A stretch of DNA of 11,814 nucleotides from assembly GCA_963559585.1 (NCBI GenBank), contig CAUWLJ010000155.1:1-11814 (forward strand), written 5' to 3'. The translations under genes and the position numbers were made by a program. Numbering within the stretch: the first letter of the stretch is position 1; the number at the start of each line of letters is the position of its first letter. The notes under the pieces are model-generated. The model had not been told where the DNA came from and did not search any database. It worked only from the letters and a program-made list of their open reading frames with translations. Below, piece by piece: positions 1 to 6,939 of the stretch. Source of the stretch: Eisenbergiella sp963559585 (GTDB lineage: Bacteria; Bacillota; Clostridia; Lachnospirales; Lachnospiraceae).

Positions 1-20
1 CGTAGCGGGCTACGTTAAAC

Positions 21-89
21 GAATTTGGGGCAAATATACCGCGAAGTGGGGCGTGCAGATGGCGGGAATGAATTTTCAAACACGCTCTA
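21..89 (-). repeat. 69-bp dispersed repeat, copy A
   Basis: This stretch aligns without gaps to the reverse complement of 6940-7008. By hand count 55 of 69 positions are identical (about 80%). The best-conserved end is 71-89 (19 of 19 identical, starting AATTTTCAAA) and the other end opens GAATTTGGG. The middle (41-70) is more diverged. Just outside its left end, 1-14 is a palindrome, CGTAGC-GG-GCTACG. Strand is given so that copy B is plus. No open reading frame spans it. It looks like a small non-coding intergenic repeat rather than an insertion sequence. Confidence 0.8.
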
Positions 90-498
90 GGAAAAATGAG
101 TAGATAGTATTTTGTGGTCTTGCGTTGTTGCATTTTGCTCGATAACTACTATTTCTCTGATAAGCGGAAAGGGATAAACTTTTGCTCTCTGGGATGAAAG
201 GCTGGAGAGTAAAAGGATATGCTTTTTAATATACAAGAGTAGATAATATCCTTGTTTTGGGGATATGGTTCGATAAATTATATTCTCGAAAATAAGAAAA
301 CCAATAGAATCACAAGGAATCTATTGGCTCTCTTACAAAGTAGGATGGTCTTGCTTATGTAGAAGAATAACATTAAATTTTTGAATTTTGGTGTACAAAT
401 ATGGATTGGCGTTATATAGTGAAAACCGCTTGTAAAAGCTGTTATTTACTTATTTGGACTAATGAGGATTAAGGGCGTTTAAGTTCCCCACAATGGAA
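90..498. other. AT-rich gene-free stretch
   Basis: About 400 bases lie between repeat copy A and the stop codon of the AraC-type gene. All frames are broken by frequent stops, and I see no ribosome binding site followed by a plausible protein. The stretch is visibly richer in A and T than the genes to its right. The only structure I can support is the hairpin at 301-327. It may be a long intergenic region or a decayed remnant; nothing in it is recognisable to me. Confidence 0.5.
289..327 (-). terminator. Rho-independent terminator-like hairpin (minus strand)
   Basis: CCAATAGA (301-308) and TCTATTGG (320-327) form a perfect 8-bp stem with an 11-nt loop. Read on the minus strand, the stem is followed by a T-rich tract (complement of 289-300). 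The plus side has no T tract, so it would work for minus-strand transcription, most simply the AraC-type gene that stops at 499. The stem is AT-rich and lies about 170 bp beyond that stop, so the assignment is tentative. Confidence 0.45.
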
Positions 499-1341
499 TC
501 ACAGTATCTTCCCTGAATTCCTGGGCGTAGTATGGAACTTCTTCCTGAACGCTCTGGAAAAGGTGGAATAATCACGGAAGCCGCATTCATAGCAGGCTTC
601 CGTTACATTTCTGCCATTCTGTATCAGCGTCTTGGACAACAGGAGCCTTTTCTCATTGATATAGGCTCCAATGGAATATCCCGTTTCTGCCTTGAACAGG
701 TGCATGAGATGGGAACGGCTGATAAAAAAACGCTCTGCAAGCATATCCACAGAAATATCCTCCACAAGATGCAGATTAATGTAATCGATGATCGAGACTA
801 TTTTCTCATTGGAAATCTGATTTTCCAGATAGTTCACATGATGATCCAGTGCAGCGCGGTTCAAAAGGATCATAAATTCCAGAAACAAAACCTGCTGATA
901 CAGCTCTCTGGCGTACTCGGTGTCCTGAAAGGAATGCTCCAGCTGGCGAAACACGGAGAACAGACTGCTCTTTTCCAGCTTTTCAATCCGGAGTACGTTG
1001 CTGTGATTCTCCTTTGCCTCCTGGAAGCACCGGCTCAGATCATAGCTGTCCGTGCGGAATCCATCCATGAATCCCGAAGAAATATAAATAATGATCCGTT
1101 CATATGGCCTTCCACCATGCGTCACAGGACGGTGGATCTCACCCGCTTTTACAAGTACAATATCATAAGGCTTTAGATCATACCTTCTCCCTTCAATGGA
1201 ATAGGTGACATCACCGCTGAGGAAAAGCATGATCTTGTCAAAGTCGTGGTAATGATATTCTATTTCCATTCTGTCCGTATCGGTCAGGTGAAAGATACGG
1301 AAATCGTTTTCCAGGTATCCCTTTTTTTCATATTTTTCCAT
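499..1341 (-). CDS. AraC-family transcriptional regulator, cupin plus AraC DNA-binding domain
   Basis: A predicted 280-residue cytoplasmic DNA-binding protein with the usual AraC length and layout. Residues about 28-75 form a cupin-like ligand-binding half (YHYHDFDKIMLFLSG, then DIVLVKAGEIHRP). The C-terminal 100 residues carry two helix-turn-helix units: about 197-218 (DMLAERFFISRSHLMHLFK) and about 245-267 (NVTEACYECGFRDYSTFSR), ending in the typical FRKKFHTTPR. I start it at 1341 because GGAGA lies 5 bases upstream; more upstream in-frame starts would place that site inside the gene. It diverges from the GNAT gene across 98 bases, so local regulation of that gene is plausible but inferred. 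The ligand cannot be told from sequence. The last residues after TTPR (NSGKIL) are a little unusual for the family. Confidence 0.9.
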   Translation of the reverse strand: MEKYEKKGYLENDFRIFHLTDTDRMEIEYHYHDFDKIMLFLSGDVTYSIEGRRYDLKPYDIVLVKAGEIHRPVTHGGRPYERIIIYISSGFMDGFRTDSYDLSRCFQEAKENHSNVLRIEKLEKSSLFSVFRQLEHSFQDTEYARELYQQVLFLEFMILLNRAALDHHVNYLENQISNEKIVSIIDYINLHLVEDISVDMLAERFFISRSHLMHLFKAETGYSIGAYINEKRLLLSKTLIQNGRNVTEACYECGFRDYSTFSRAFRKKFHTTPRNSGKIL

Positions 1342-1389
1342 AGCTGTCTCCATATAGCACAATCTGCAATATTGAAAGCACAAATACCG

Positions 1390-1417
1390 TTTATAATCCG
1401 CTTTCTATTCCATACAA
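1390..1417 (-). promoter_or_regulatory. Candidate promoter of the AraC-type gene
   Basis: On the minus strand TTGTAT (1412-1417) and TATAAA (1390-1395) are separated by 16 bases. This would give a leader of about 40 nt before the 1341 start. The same TTATAA core also reads as TATAAT on the plus strand, but no properly spaced -35 serves the GNAT gene, so its promoter remains undefined. Confidence 0.4.
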
Positions 1418-1439
1418 TAGAATCAGGAGGGATGTAGAT

Positions 1440-2279
1440 ATGAACTTTGCTGCGCTCAGATATGAAGAGCTTACATTGAATGCGTTTCCTGTACTGCATA
1501 CAGAGGTCTATGACGGATGGATCCTCCGCTTCACCGAAGGCGGCGGTCTTCGTGGCAACTGCGTCACTCCCTTATATCTGTCCACACGCTCTTATGAGGA
1601 TAAAATCATATACTGCGAGAAAAAATTCGCATCCCGTTCTCTGCCTGCCGTATTTAAGATGACGGCTAATGTATCCGGTGCACTGGATCAGCAGCTTGCC
1701 ATGGCCGGCTATGAGATGACCGGAAAAACACGTATCCTGGAATGCCGCCTGGGCGGTCTGGCAGAGAAAGCTTCCGCCCATATCCCTGCTCCGTCTCAGG
1801 CAGACCCCGTCATGGAACAGACCACCATTACTTTAAGCCACAGCCTGGATGATAAGTGGCTGGAAGCCTTTCTGGAGCTGGACGATGGAGCAGAAGAGAA
1901 GGAGCGTTCCTGCGACCGCTCCATGCTGGAGGCTGTCAGGAACCCTGTCTACTGTGCTGCGGTCTATGAAGGCAGGACTCCCGCAGGCTGCGGACTGGGC
2001 GTAGTGGAGGATGGGAAGGTAGGGCTGTACGATATCCGTGTGCGTAATACACTGCGCCGGCATGGAATCGGCGCTGCCATCTGCCGGGCGATCATGGAAG
2101 AAGGAGTGCGTGAAGGGGCAGACACCGCCTATCTTCAGACAGACGCCCATAATTTCGCAGCGCTGTCCCTCTATGAAAGCCTGGGCTTCCAGGAAGTATA
2201 CACCTACTGGTATCGGGTAAAGCCCGTCTCCGCCGAGGCCTCTGACAGGGCCTCAGAAGCAGCCCGGGGCTGCCGGTAA
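1440..2279 (+). CDS. GNAT-family N-acetyltransferase
   Basis: A 279-residue protein with a GNAT fold in its C-terminal half, predicted to move an acetyl group from acetyl-CoA to an amine. The acetyl-CoA loop is seen as IRVRNTLRRHGIGAAICRAI (about 199-218; R207-x-x-G-x-G/A type, RHGIGA). It is followed by the conserved NFAALSLYESLGF segment (about 238-250) and a YWYRVK strand that usually ends the fold. Residues 1-110 form an N-terminal extension that could be a second, degenerate acetyltransferase-like half. An AGGAGG site (1425-1430) sits 9 bases before the ATG. The gene ends 30 bases before the convergent lexA stop. The acceptor is unknown: small molecule, antibiotic or peptide are all possible. 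The last 15 residues are Ala/Ser/Arg-rich and probably disordered. Confidence 0.85.
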   Translation: MNFAALRYEELTLNAFPVLHTEVYDGWILRFTEGGGLRGNCVTPLYLSTRSYEDKIIYCEKKFASRSLPAVFKMTANVSGALDQQLAMAGYEMTGKTRILECRLGGLAEKASAHIPAPSQADPVMEQTTITLSHSLDDKWLEAFLELDDGAEEKERSCDRSMLEAVRNPVYCAAVYEGRTPAGCGLGVVEDGKVGLYDIRVRNTLRRHGIGAAICRAIMEEGVREGADTAYLQTDAHNFAALSLYESLGFQEVYTYWYRVKPVSAEASDRASEAARGCR

Positions 2280-2309
2280 AAACGGAGGCAGTCATCCCAA
2301 ACGGGGCAG

Positions 2310-2930
2310 TTACTCAAAAATACGAAACGTCCCAAACACCTTTCCTATCACCATACAGTCATTGACGATAATAGGATCCATGGCATCATTCTCCGGCTGC
2401 AGACGGATATGTCCGTTCTCCCTGTAGAAGGTCTTTACCGTTGCGGAATCGTCGATCAGCGCGACGATCATATCGCCGTTTCTGGCAGTAGAACAGCTCT
2501 GTACAAAAATATAGTCTCCGTCAAGAATTCCCTTATTGATCATGGAGCTTCCCCTTACCCTCAGAATAAAGGAGGGGTCTCCATTAGGAACATACTCTGC
2601 CGGAATAGGGAAGTAGCTTTCAATATTTTCCTCCGCCAGAATGGGCTGGCCGGCCGCCACATTGCCCACGATGGGAATGCTTACCATTTCCGTTCTCACT
2701 ACCTGAAAGCTGTCGTCGCAGATCTCAATAGCCCGGGGCTTGGTAGGATCCCTTCTGATATAACCGTTCTTCTCCAGCGTTTCAAGGTGGGAATGAACGG
2801 ATGAGGTGGATTTCAGCTTTACCGCCTCACAGATCTCCCGCACTGCCGGGGGATAGCCCTTCTCCAGTATCCTCGCCTTGATAAAGTCCAGAATCTCCTG
2901 CTGCTTCGCAGTAATCTTACCCTGTGACAT
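2310..2930 (-). CDS. lexA: LexA, SOS response transcriptional repressor
   Basis: A 206-residue LexA of normal length. The N-terminal winged helix-turn-helix spans about 1-65 (PPAVREICEAVKLKSTSSVH, then LEKNGYIRR). The C-terminal S24 self-cleavage domain follows, with the scissile Ala93-Gly94 bond (VGNVAAGQP), catalytic Ser129 in RGSSM and Lys166 in ATVKTF. All autoproteolysis residues are therefore present. RecA filaments formed on damaged DNA would trigger cleavage and release the SOS genes. The start at 2930 is chosen because AAGGAGG lies 8 bases upstream; longer in-frame extensions read through the leader and promoter. It is divergent from the YneA-like gene, as lexA and yneA are in Bacillus subtilis, and LexA-box-like palindromes in the shared region predict autoregulation. 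Confidence 0.97.
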   Translation of the reverse strand: MSQGKITAKQQEILDFIKARILEKGYPPAVREICEAVKLKSTSSVHSHLETLEKNGYIRRDPTKPRAIEICDDSFQVVRTEMVSIPIVGNVAAGQPILAEENIESYFPIPAEYVPNGDPSFILRVRGSSMINKGILDGDYIFVQSCSTARNGDMIVALIDDSATVKTFYRENGHIRLQPENDAMDPIIVNDCMVIGKVFGTFRIFE

Positions 2931-3002
2931 AATAATTTCCTCCTTCATGGAAAAGATGGCCGCTCTGATCAGGCCCATCCTGTTCTTCCCTTCGTTGTTT
3001 TG

Positions 3003-3031
3003 AGTATAACATATTCCGTTCCAAAAAGCAA
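3003..3031 (-). promoter_or_regulatory. Candidate lexA promoter
   Basis: Read on the minus strand: TTGCTT (3026-3031), a 17-base spacer, then TATACT (3003-3008) with an extended TG (TGTTATACT). The predicted leader is about 65 nt. A LexA-box-like palindrome (3042-3055) lies just upstream of the -35. Confidence 0.55.
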
Positions 3032-3041
3032 ACACATATTC

Positions 3042-3055
3042 CGAATCTTTGTTCG
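3042..3055. promoter_or_regulatory. LexA box 1 (lexA-proximal)
   Basis: CGAATCTTTGTTCG matches the Firmicutes LexA (Cheo-type) consensus CGAAC-N4-GTTCG at 9 of 10 fixed positions. It lies 10 bases upstream of the candidate lexA -35. Confidence 0.65.
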
Positions 3056-3074
3056 ATTATTTTATTCAAAACTA

Positions 3075-3103
3075 TTGACAAGCGAAAATTTGTTCGGTAT
3101 AAT
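3075..3103 (+). promoter_or_regulatory. Consensus promoter of the YneA-like gene
   Basis: A perfect TTGACA (3075-3080) and perfect TATAAT (3098-3103) are separated by exactly 17 bases. Such a strong promoter needs tight repression, and a LexA-box-like palindrome fills the spacer. The predicted transcript would start near 3110. Confidence 0.85.
3083..3096. promoter_or_regulatory. LexA box 2 (inside promoter spacer)
   Basis: CGAAAATTTGTTCG has 9 of 10 fixed positions of CGAAC-N4-GTTCG and lies wholly between the -35 and -10 of the YneA-like gene. LexA bound here would block RNA polymerase directly. Confidence 0.75.
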
Positions 3104-3120
3104 GCTGACATGCTCGAACG

Positions 3121-3134
3121 AGAACTAATGTTCC
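3121..3134. promoter_or_regulatory. LexA box 3 (downstream of promoter)
   Basis: This site has the perfect GAAC-N4-GTTC core (GAACTAATGTTC, 3122-3133), with the outer C and G of the longer consensus not kept. It sits just after the predicted transcription start. A further half site, CGAAC, is at 3115-3119. Confidence 0.75.
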
Positions 3135-3186
3135 CAACAAATGTTTGCATTGGAGTTCAGATGTGCTCTTACAGGGAGGATGAGGG

Positions 3187-3555
3187 ATGAGTTTTTGGGA
3201 AAGAGAATACAGAATCATTCAAAATCGGCAGAGAAGGAAGCGGCAGCTCAGAGTACGCCTTGCCCTGCTTCTGTCTGTTCTGACCATACTGACCGGATCC
3301 GGCCTTCTGGGAGGCCGCATGATCCTGGCTGCCCGGGAGAAGGATATTCCTGTCAGCTACAAGTACTTTACCAGTATTCCTGTTAAGGAGGGAGACACTC
3401 TGTGGTCGCTGGCATCCGTTTATACGGAAGGAGACGAGAGGAGCAGGCGGAATTTTATGCGTGAAGTCATACGCATAAACCATATGCTGGATGATCAGCT
3501 TCAGGCGGGAGACTGGCTGATCATTCCTTATTACTCTGAGGAGTTTCGGAGGTAG
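3187..3555 (+). CDS. LysM-domain membrane protein, YneA-like SOS cell-division suppressor
   Basis: A 122-residue protein with a basic cytoplasmic N terminus (about 1-21, rich in Arg and Lys), one membrane segment (about 22-47, LALLLSVLTILTGSG) and an extracytoplasmic LysM domain (about 63-116: IPVKEGDTLWSLASVYTEG to LQAGDWLIIPYY). This order, size and position beside lexA match YneA of Bacillus subtilis, which delays septation during the SOS response. The name is inferred from context and architecture; overall identity may be low. The ATG at 3187 follows GGAGG (3175-3179) by 7 bases. The consensus promoter with LexA boxes inside and just beyond it predicts strong damage induction. Transcription probably ends at 3635-3672. 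Confidence 0.85.
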   Translation: MSFWEREYRIIQNRQRRKRQLRVRLALLLSVLTILTGSGLLGGRMILAAREKDIPVSYKYFTSIPVKEGDTLWSLASVYTEGDERSRRNFMREVIRINHMLDDQLQAGDWLIIPYYSEEFRR

Positions 3556-3634
3556 GCCGGGCGGCACATGTATCCGGCTCCCCGCTCAGCCTCTTTTTAC
3601 ACCTTCTAAAATTCAATGCAGCCCTCCGTTTTTG

Positions 3635-3672
3635 AAAAACCAAAGGGTTTCTTAAGGAATTCTTTGGTTTTT
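3635..3672 (+). terminator. Rho-independent terminator after the YneA-like gene
   Basis: AAAAACCAAAG (3635-3645) pairs with CTTTGGTTTTT (3662-3672). The interior can add six more pairs (including G-U) around a TTAA loop. The right arm itself ends in a T run, and the A-rich left arm means it could work in both directions. Confidence 0.75.
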
Positions 3673-3723
3673 AAAGCCCTGGTTTTTTCGCTTTTCACGT
3701 TATCCTTGTTCTTACCTGATAAG

Positions 3724-3753
3724 TAGACCGGATCTGAATACCTGTGCTATAAT
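3724..3753 (+). promoter_or_regulatory. Promoter of the two-component operon
   Basis: TATAAT (3748-3753) is preceded by an extended TGC. A TAGACC -35-like hexamer lies at 3724-3729 with an 18-base spacer. It predicts a leader of about 40 nt before the GTG start at 3798. Confidence 0.6.
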
Positions 3754-3781
3754 GAGCCTTGGTAAAATGCAATGTCTGCAC

Positions 3782-3788
3782 AGGAGGA
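3782..3788 (+). promoter_or_regulatory. Ribosome binding site fixing a GTG start
   Basis: AGGAGGA lies 9 bases before GTG at 3798. An in-frame TTG at 3759 would sit almost on the transcription start, so it is not a credible alternative. Confidence 0.8.
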
Positions 3789-3797
3789 AGGATAACA

Positions 3798-4511
3798 GTG
3801 GAAACAAATCATATTTTGGTTGTAGAGGATGACAAAGCTATCAGAGAAGGGATCGATATTTATCTGAGAAATCAGGGCTATGTAGTATTTCAGGCGCAGG
3901 ACGGCGTGGAGGGCCTTCAGCTTATCGGCCAGGAGGAGATCCATCTGGCCATTGTGGACATTATGATGCCGCGCATGGACGGAATCACCATGATGATGAA
4001 GGTGCGGGAGAAGGGATACGATTTTCCCGTCATCATGCTGTCTGCCAAGTCCGAGGAGGTGGATAAGATCATGGGGCTGAACATGGGAGCTGACGATTAT
4101 GTGACCAAACCCTTTACTACAATGGAGCTTCTTGCCCGCGTAAATTCCCATCTGCGCCGCCACAGCCGTTATCTGGAAGCCCTGAGCAAGGCTGCTGAGC
4201 CTCAGAAGGAAACCTACCATACTCTGGGCGGTATTGAGGTCAATGAGGAAACGGTTGAGGTTTTTGTAGATGGAAAACCGGTAAAGCTCACTCCCATTGA
4301 GTTCAAGATTCTTCTGCTGCTGATCAGGAATCCGGGCCGCGTATTCAGTGCCGACGAGATCTATGAGCGCATCTGGAATGAGAAGGCCATCAATACCGAC
4401 ACGATCATGGTTCATATCCGCAAGATCAGGGAAAAAATAGAAATTGATCCTAAGAATCCAAAATATTTAAAGGTGGTGTGGGGCGTTGGATACAAGATGG
4501 AAAAACAGTAA
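3798..4511 (+). CDS. OmpR/PhoB-family response regulator
   Basis: A 237-residue two-domain regulator. The receiver domain (about 4-118) has acidic pocket D11-D12, phospho-acceptor D54 (VDIMMPRMDG), S82 (MLSAKS) and K104 (YVTKPF), so it is fully equipped for phosphorylation. After a linker, the winged-helix OmpR domain (about 140-235) shows LTPIEFKILLLLIRNPGRVF, then HIRKIREKIE and VWGVGYKME. It should bind DNA as a dimer when phosphorylated by the kinase encoded next. The start is GTG. Its end overlaps the kinase start by 26 bases, which suggests translational coupling. Target genes cannot be seen; there are no obvious adjacent transporter genes of the kind often controlled by such pairs. Confidence 0.95.
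   Translation: METNHILVVEDDKAIREGIDIYLRNQGYVVFQAQDGVEGLQLIGQEEIHLAIVDIMMPRMDGITMMMKVREKGYDFPVIMLSAKSEEVDKIMGLNMGADDYVTKPFTTMELLARVNSHLRRHSRYLEALSKAAEPQKETYHTLGGIEVNEETVEVFVDGKPVKLTPIEFKILLLLIRNPGRVFSADEIYERIWNEKAINTDTIMVHIRKIREKIEIDPKNPKYLKVVWGVGYKMEKQ
4471..4476 (+). promoter_or_regulatory. Ribosome binding site for the TTG-started kinase
   Basis: AGGTGG lies inside the 3' end of the regulator gene, 9 bases before TTG at 4486. The kinase frame has a stop at 4468-4470, and no other start precedes the first membrane span. Confidence 0.6.
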
Positions 4512-6927
4512 GCTTCTCTCATTTCCTGCTGCAGCTGTGGCTGTGGCTGCGGCAGCTGCATTTATATCCCTTTTTCCCTTTTTCAGCAGAAGGGCACAGG
4601 AGTACTATACAGACCCTTTCACACAGCAGGATTTTATTGACAATCTGCTGTCCGTCAACTATGTCCAGTATAAATATCTGAAGGAAAAGACAGATCAAAG
4701 GCAGTACGGCTATGCTGATCTGTTCCTGCCGCACGAAGGAGACACAAAAACACCTCCGGCTTCCGAAGATGCTGCCGCAGAGCTTGAGGAGGAGCTTCAG
4801 GCCCAGGAGCTTTCGCTGTCCAATGAAATGGCTCCCTATGAAGAAATGCTGGCTTTTCTGGGTGGTATGATGGATTACTATGTGGAGGATCTTAAGACAG
4901 GGGAATTTCTGACCAACAGCGGCACCAGTCTCCCTGACAGCCTGGACAATGACGGAGCCGGCGGCGGAGAATATATCTACTATCTGAGCATGGAATATGA
5001 CAGCGTGGGAAATCTGGGCAATATACGAGTTCAATGCAGAGACAGCTCCCGCCAGTTCACGAATCGTGTTCAGACTGCCGGGCATGAACAGCGTTCCCGT
5101 CTCTCGTATGCGGACGGGCTGACTTATCTTTCTCCATCCAACATGCGTGTCATCTATGGGCTGACCCAGACACAGTATGTCTCCCTCCTGCAGTCCGATT
5201 CTTTGGAGCTGACTGCCTGGTCAGGCAGTTCTCCCTATCAGGCAGAGCTGGACAGCTACCGTCAGTCCGGTCTGATACCGGTCTACCTTTTGTTTCTTGC
5301 AGCCTGTTTTCTGGCCGGCCTGCTCCTGACGCATATGGGGGAAGGAGCAGGAAAAAAAGGGACAGCCTGCCGCACAGCCGCAGGCATGTGCACCGGAGCG
5401 TCCCCGGATCCCCTGCGCCGGTTCTACATCGAATTTCTGGTTTTGGCAGGCTTTCTCCTCGCGATGTCTGCCTCTATGCTGACACGGTTCGTTTTTGAAT
5501 ACCAAAACGGGCTTTTCCTGAGGAATATCAGGGCAGGACTGAAGGGAAACGGTAAATTTCTGTTCTTCCTTTCACTGGACGAATCGGCCATGTTTCTGCT
5601 GCTGTATGTTCTTTTTTACCTGGCCTTCCTGGTGGGGAGAGGCTTCTGCGGTCTTAACAGAGGGAATCTGAAGGAACGCAGCTTCTTCTGCAGATACTGG
5701 AACAGAATTAAATACCGGATCCGACAGCTGAGCCTCCGTTTCTACAAAGATCTGGTAAGCTATGATATCGGAACCAGCGCCAACAGGATTATCTGCAAGG
5801 TGCTGGCAGTAAATTTCATCATTCTCCTGCTCATCAACTCTTTCTGGTTTGCAGGAATTATCGGGCTTGTGGTTTATACCGTTGTAATCTACTTTGTATT
5901 GAAAAAATATGTGATGGATATTCAGGAAAAATACCGCCGCCTTCTGGGCGCAACCCGTTCCATTGCGCAGGGCAATCTGGATACTGCACTTTCCGAGGAT
6001 TTCGGCGTATTTGAAAGCTATAAATCACAGCTCCGCCAGATCCAGGCCGACTTTAAGCGGGCAGTGGAGGAGGAGGTCAAGAGCCAGCGTATGAAATCAG
6101 AGCTGATCACCAACGTTTCACACGACCTGAAGACCCCCTTGACTGCAATCATTACCTACATCGATCTGCTGAAGGAGCCTGGTGTCACAGGGGAAACGCA
6201 GAAGGAATATCTGGATATTCTTCAGAAAAAAGCAAACCGTCTCAAGGTTCTGATTGAGGATCTCTTTGAAGTAAGCAGAGCGAGCAGCCGCACGGTTTCT
6301 CTCCAGATCGTGGATGTGGACATCTGCAATCTGCTCCGTCAGGCCTGCCTGGAGCTGGAGGATCGGATTGCCGCTGCAAATCTGGATTTTAAATTTCAGA
6401 TGCCGGATAAAAAAATCCTCCTTCCTCTGGACAGCCAGAAAACCTACAGGATCTTTGACAATCTGTACAGCAACATTATCAAATACGCCCTTCCAGGCAC
6501 AAGAGTCTATATTATATTGACAGAAAAGAAGGAGCATGTGGAGGTAGTGCTGAAAAATATTTCCTCCTCCGAGCTGCATATGGATCCAAACGAGCTGACG
6601 GAGCGGTTCGTGCGGGGAGACGGAGCACGCAATACGGAGGGAAGCGGTCTGGGGCTTGCCATCGCCAAAAGCTTTGCGGAGCTGCAGGGCGGAAGCATGC
6701 ACATTTCCATAGACGGAGACCTGTTCAAGGTTCTGCTTACCTTCCTCAAGAAAAACGGGAATCCATCCAAAGCCCAGGAGGAGGCCAAAACGGGGGAAGC
6801 GGAGCATGCACCTGCCGATTTTCCTCCGCTTCCCCCGTTCCGGGTGGGACATCCCTATCAAAGTGTTTCCGCCAGCTCCACCAGGGAGGAAAAACAGCCG
6901 CGCACAAAAAGCAGTCCTGATCCCTGA
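4486..6927 (+). CDS. Polytopic membrane sensor histidine kinase
   Basis: An 813-residue kinase, partner of the upstream regulator. A first membrane span (about 11-33) is followed by an external region of about 230 residues, with a Glu/Ala-rich helical stretch near 94-120. Further spans lie at about 263-283, 313-336, 367-386 and a hairpin at about 434-474. The cytoplasmic part has a linker helix (about 475-535), the phospho-acceptor H546 in NVSHDLKTPLTAI, the N box (DNLYSNIIKYA, N659/N663), FVRGD (708-712) and the G2 motif GSGLGL (719-724). The usual DxGxG G1 box is replaced by KNISSSEL, which I recall in related clostridial kinases. A Pro/Glu-rich tail of about 55 residues follows the ATPase domain. 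The start is TTG. The signal is unknown; six spans with a large external domain suggest envelope or peptide sensing, but that is inference. Confidence 0.93.
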   Translation: MDTRWKNSKLLSFPAAAVAVAAAAAFISLFPFFSRRAQEYYTDPFTQQDFIDNLLSVNYVQYKYLKEKTDQRQYGYADLFLPHEGDTKTPPASEDAAAELEEELQAQELSLSNEMAPYEEMLAFLGGMMDYYVEDLKTGEFLTNSGTSLPDSLDNDGAGGGEYIYYLSMEYDSVGNLGNIRVQCRDSSRQFTNRVQTAGHEQRSRLSYADGLTYLSPSNMRVIYGLTQTQYVSLLQSDSLELTAWSGSSPYQAELDSYRQSGLIPVYLLFLAACFLAGLLLTHMGEGAGKKGTACRTAAGMCTGASPDPLRRFYIEFLVLAGFLLAMSASMLTRFVFEYQNGLFLRNIRAGLKGNGKFLFFLSLDESAMFLLLYVLFYLAFLVGRGFCGLNRGNLKERSFFCRYWNRIKYRIRQLSLRFYKDLVSYDIGTSANRIICKVLAVNFIILLLINSFWFAGIIGLVVYTVVIYFVLKKYVMDIQEKYRRLLGATRSIAQGNLDTALSEDFGVFESYKSQLRQIQADFKRAVEEEVKSQRMKSELITNVSHDLKTPLTAIITYIDLLKEPGVTGETQKEYLDILQKKANRLKVLIEDLFEVSRASSRTVSLQIVDVDICNLLRQACLELEDRIAAANLDFKFQMPDKKILLPLDSQKTYRIFDNLYSNIIKYALPGTRVYIILTEKKEHVEVVLKNISSSELHMDPNELTERFVRGDGARNTEGSGLGLAIAKSFAELQGGSMHISIDGDLFKVLLTFLKKNGNPSKAQEEAKTGEAEHAPADFPPLPPFRVGHPYQSVSASSTREEKQPRTKSSPDP

Positions 6928-6939
6928 CAGTTCGTGGCT

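Noticed and set aside
532..1176. Open plus-strand frame opposite the AraC-type gene.
   Set aside because: It is the complement of a gene with clear cupin and AraC motifs; it has no ribosome binding site or recognisable domain.
1392..1397. TATAAT on the plus strand as -10 of the GNAT gene.
   Set aside because: The nearest -35-like hexamer, TTGAAA (1372-1377), leaves only 14 bases of spacer. The alternative TACAAT at 1413-1418 would start transcription within the ribosome binding site.
2259..2273. GC-rich palindrome GCAGCC-CGG-GGCTGC near the end of the GNAT gene as a terminator.
   Set aside because: It lies inside the coding sequence and has no T tract on either strand. The GNAT/lexA junction shows no convincing intrinsic terminator.
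3556..3600. GC-rich sequence after the YneA-like gene as its terminator.
   Set aside because: A GCCGG/CCGGC stem is possible, but the T run lies some 15 bases beyond it. The 3635-3672 hairpin is a far better candidate.
6118..6861. Long open frame on the minus strand opposite the kinase catalytic region.
   Set aside because: The plus-strand frame carries the H, N and G2 boxes. The minus frame has no credible start signals or family features.
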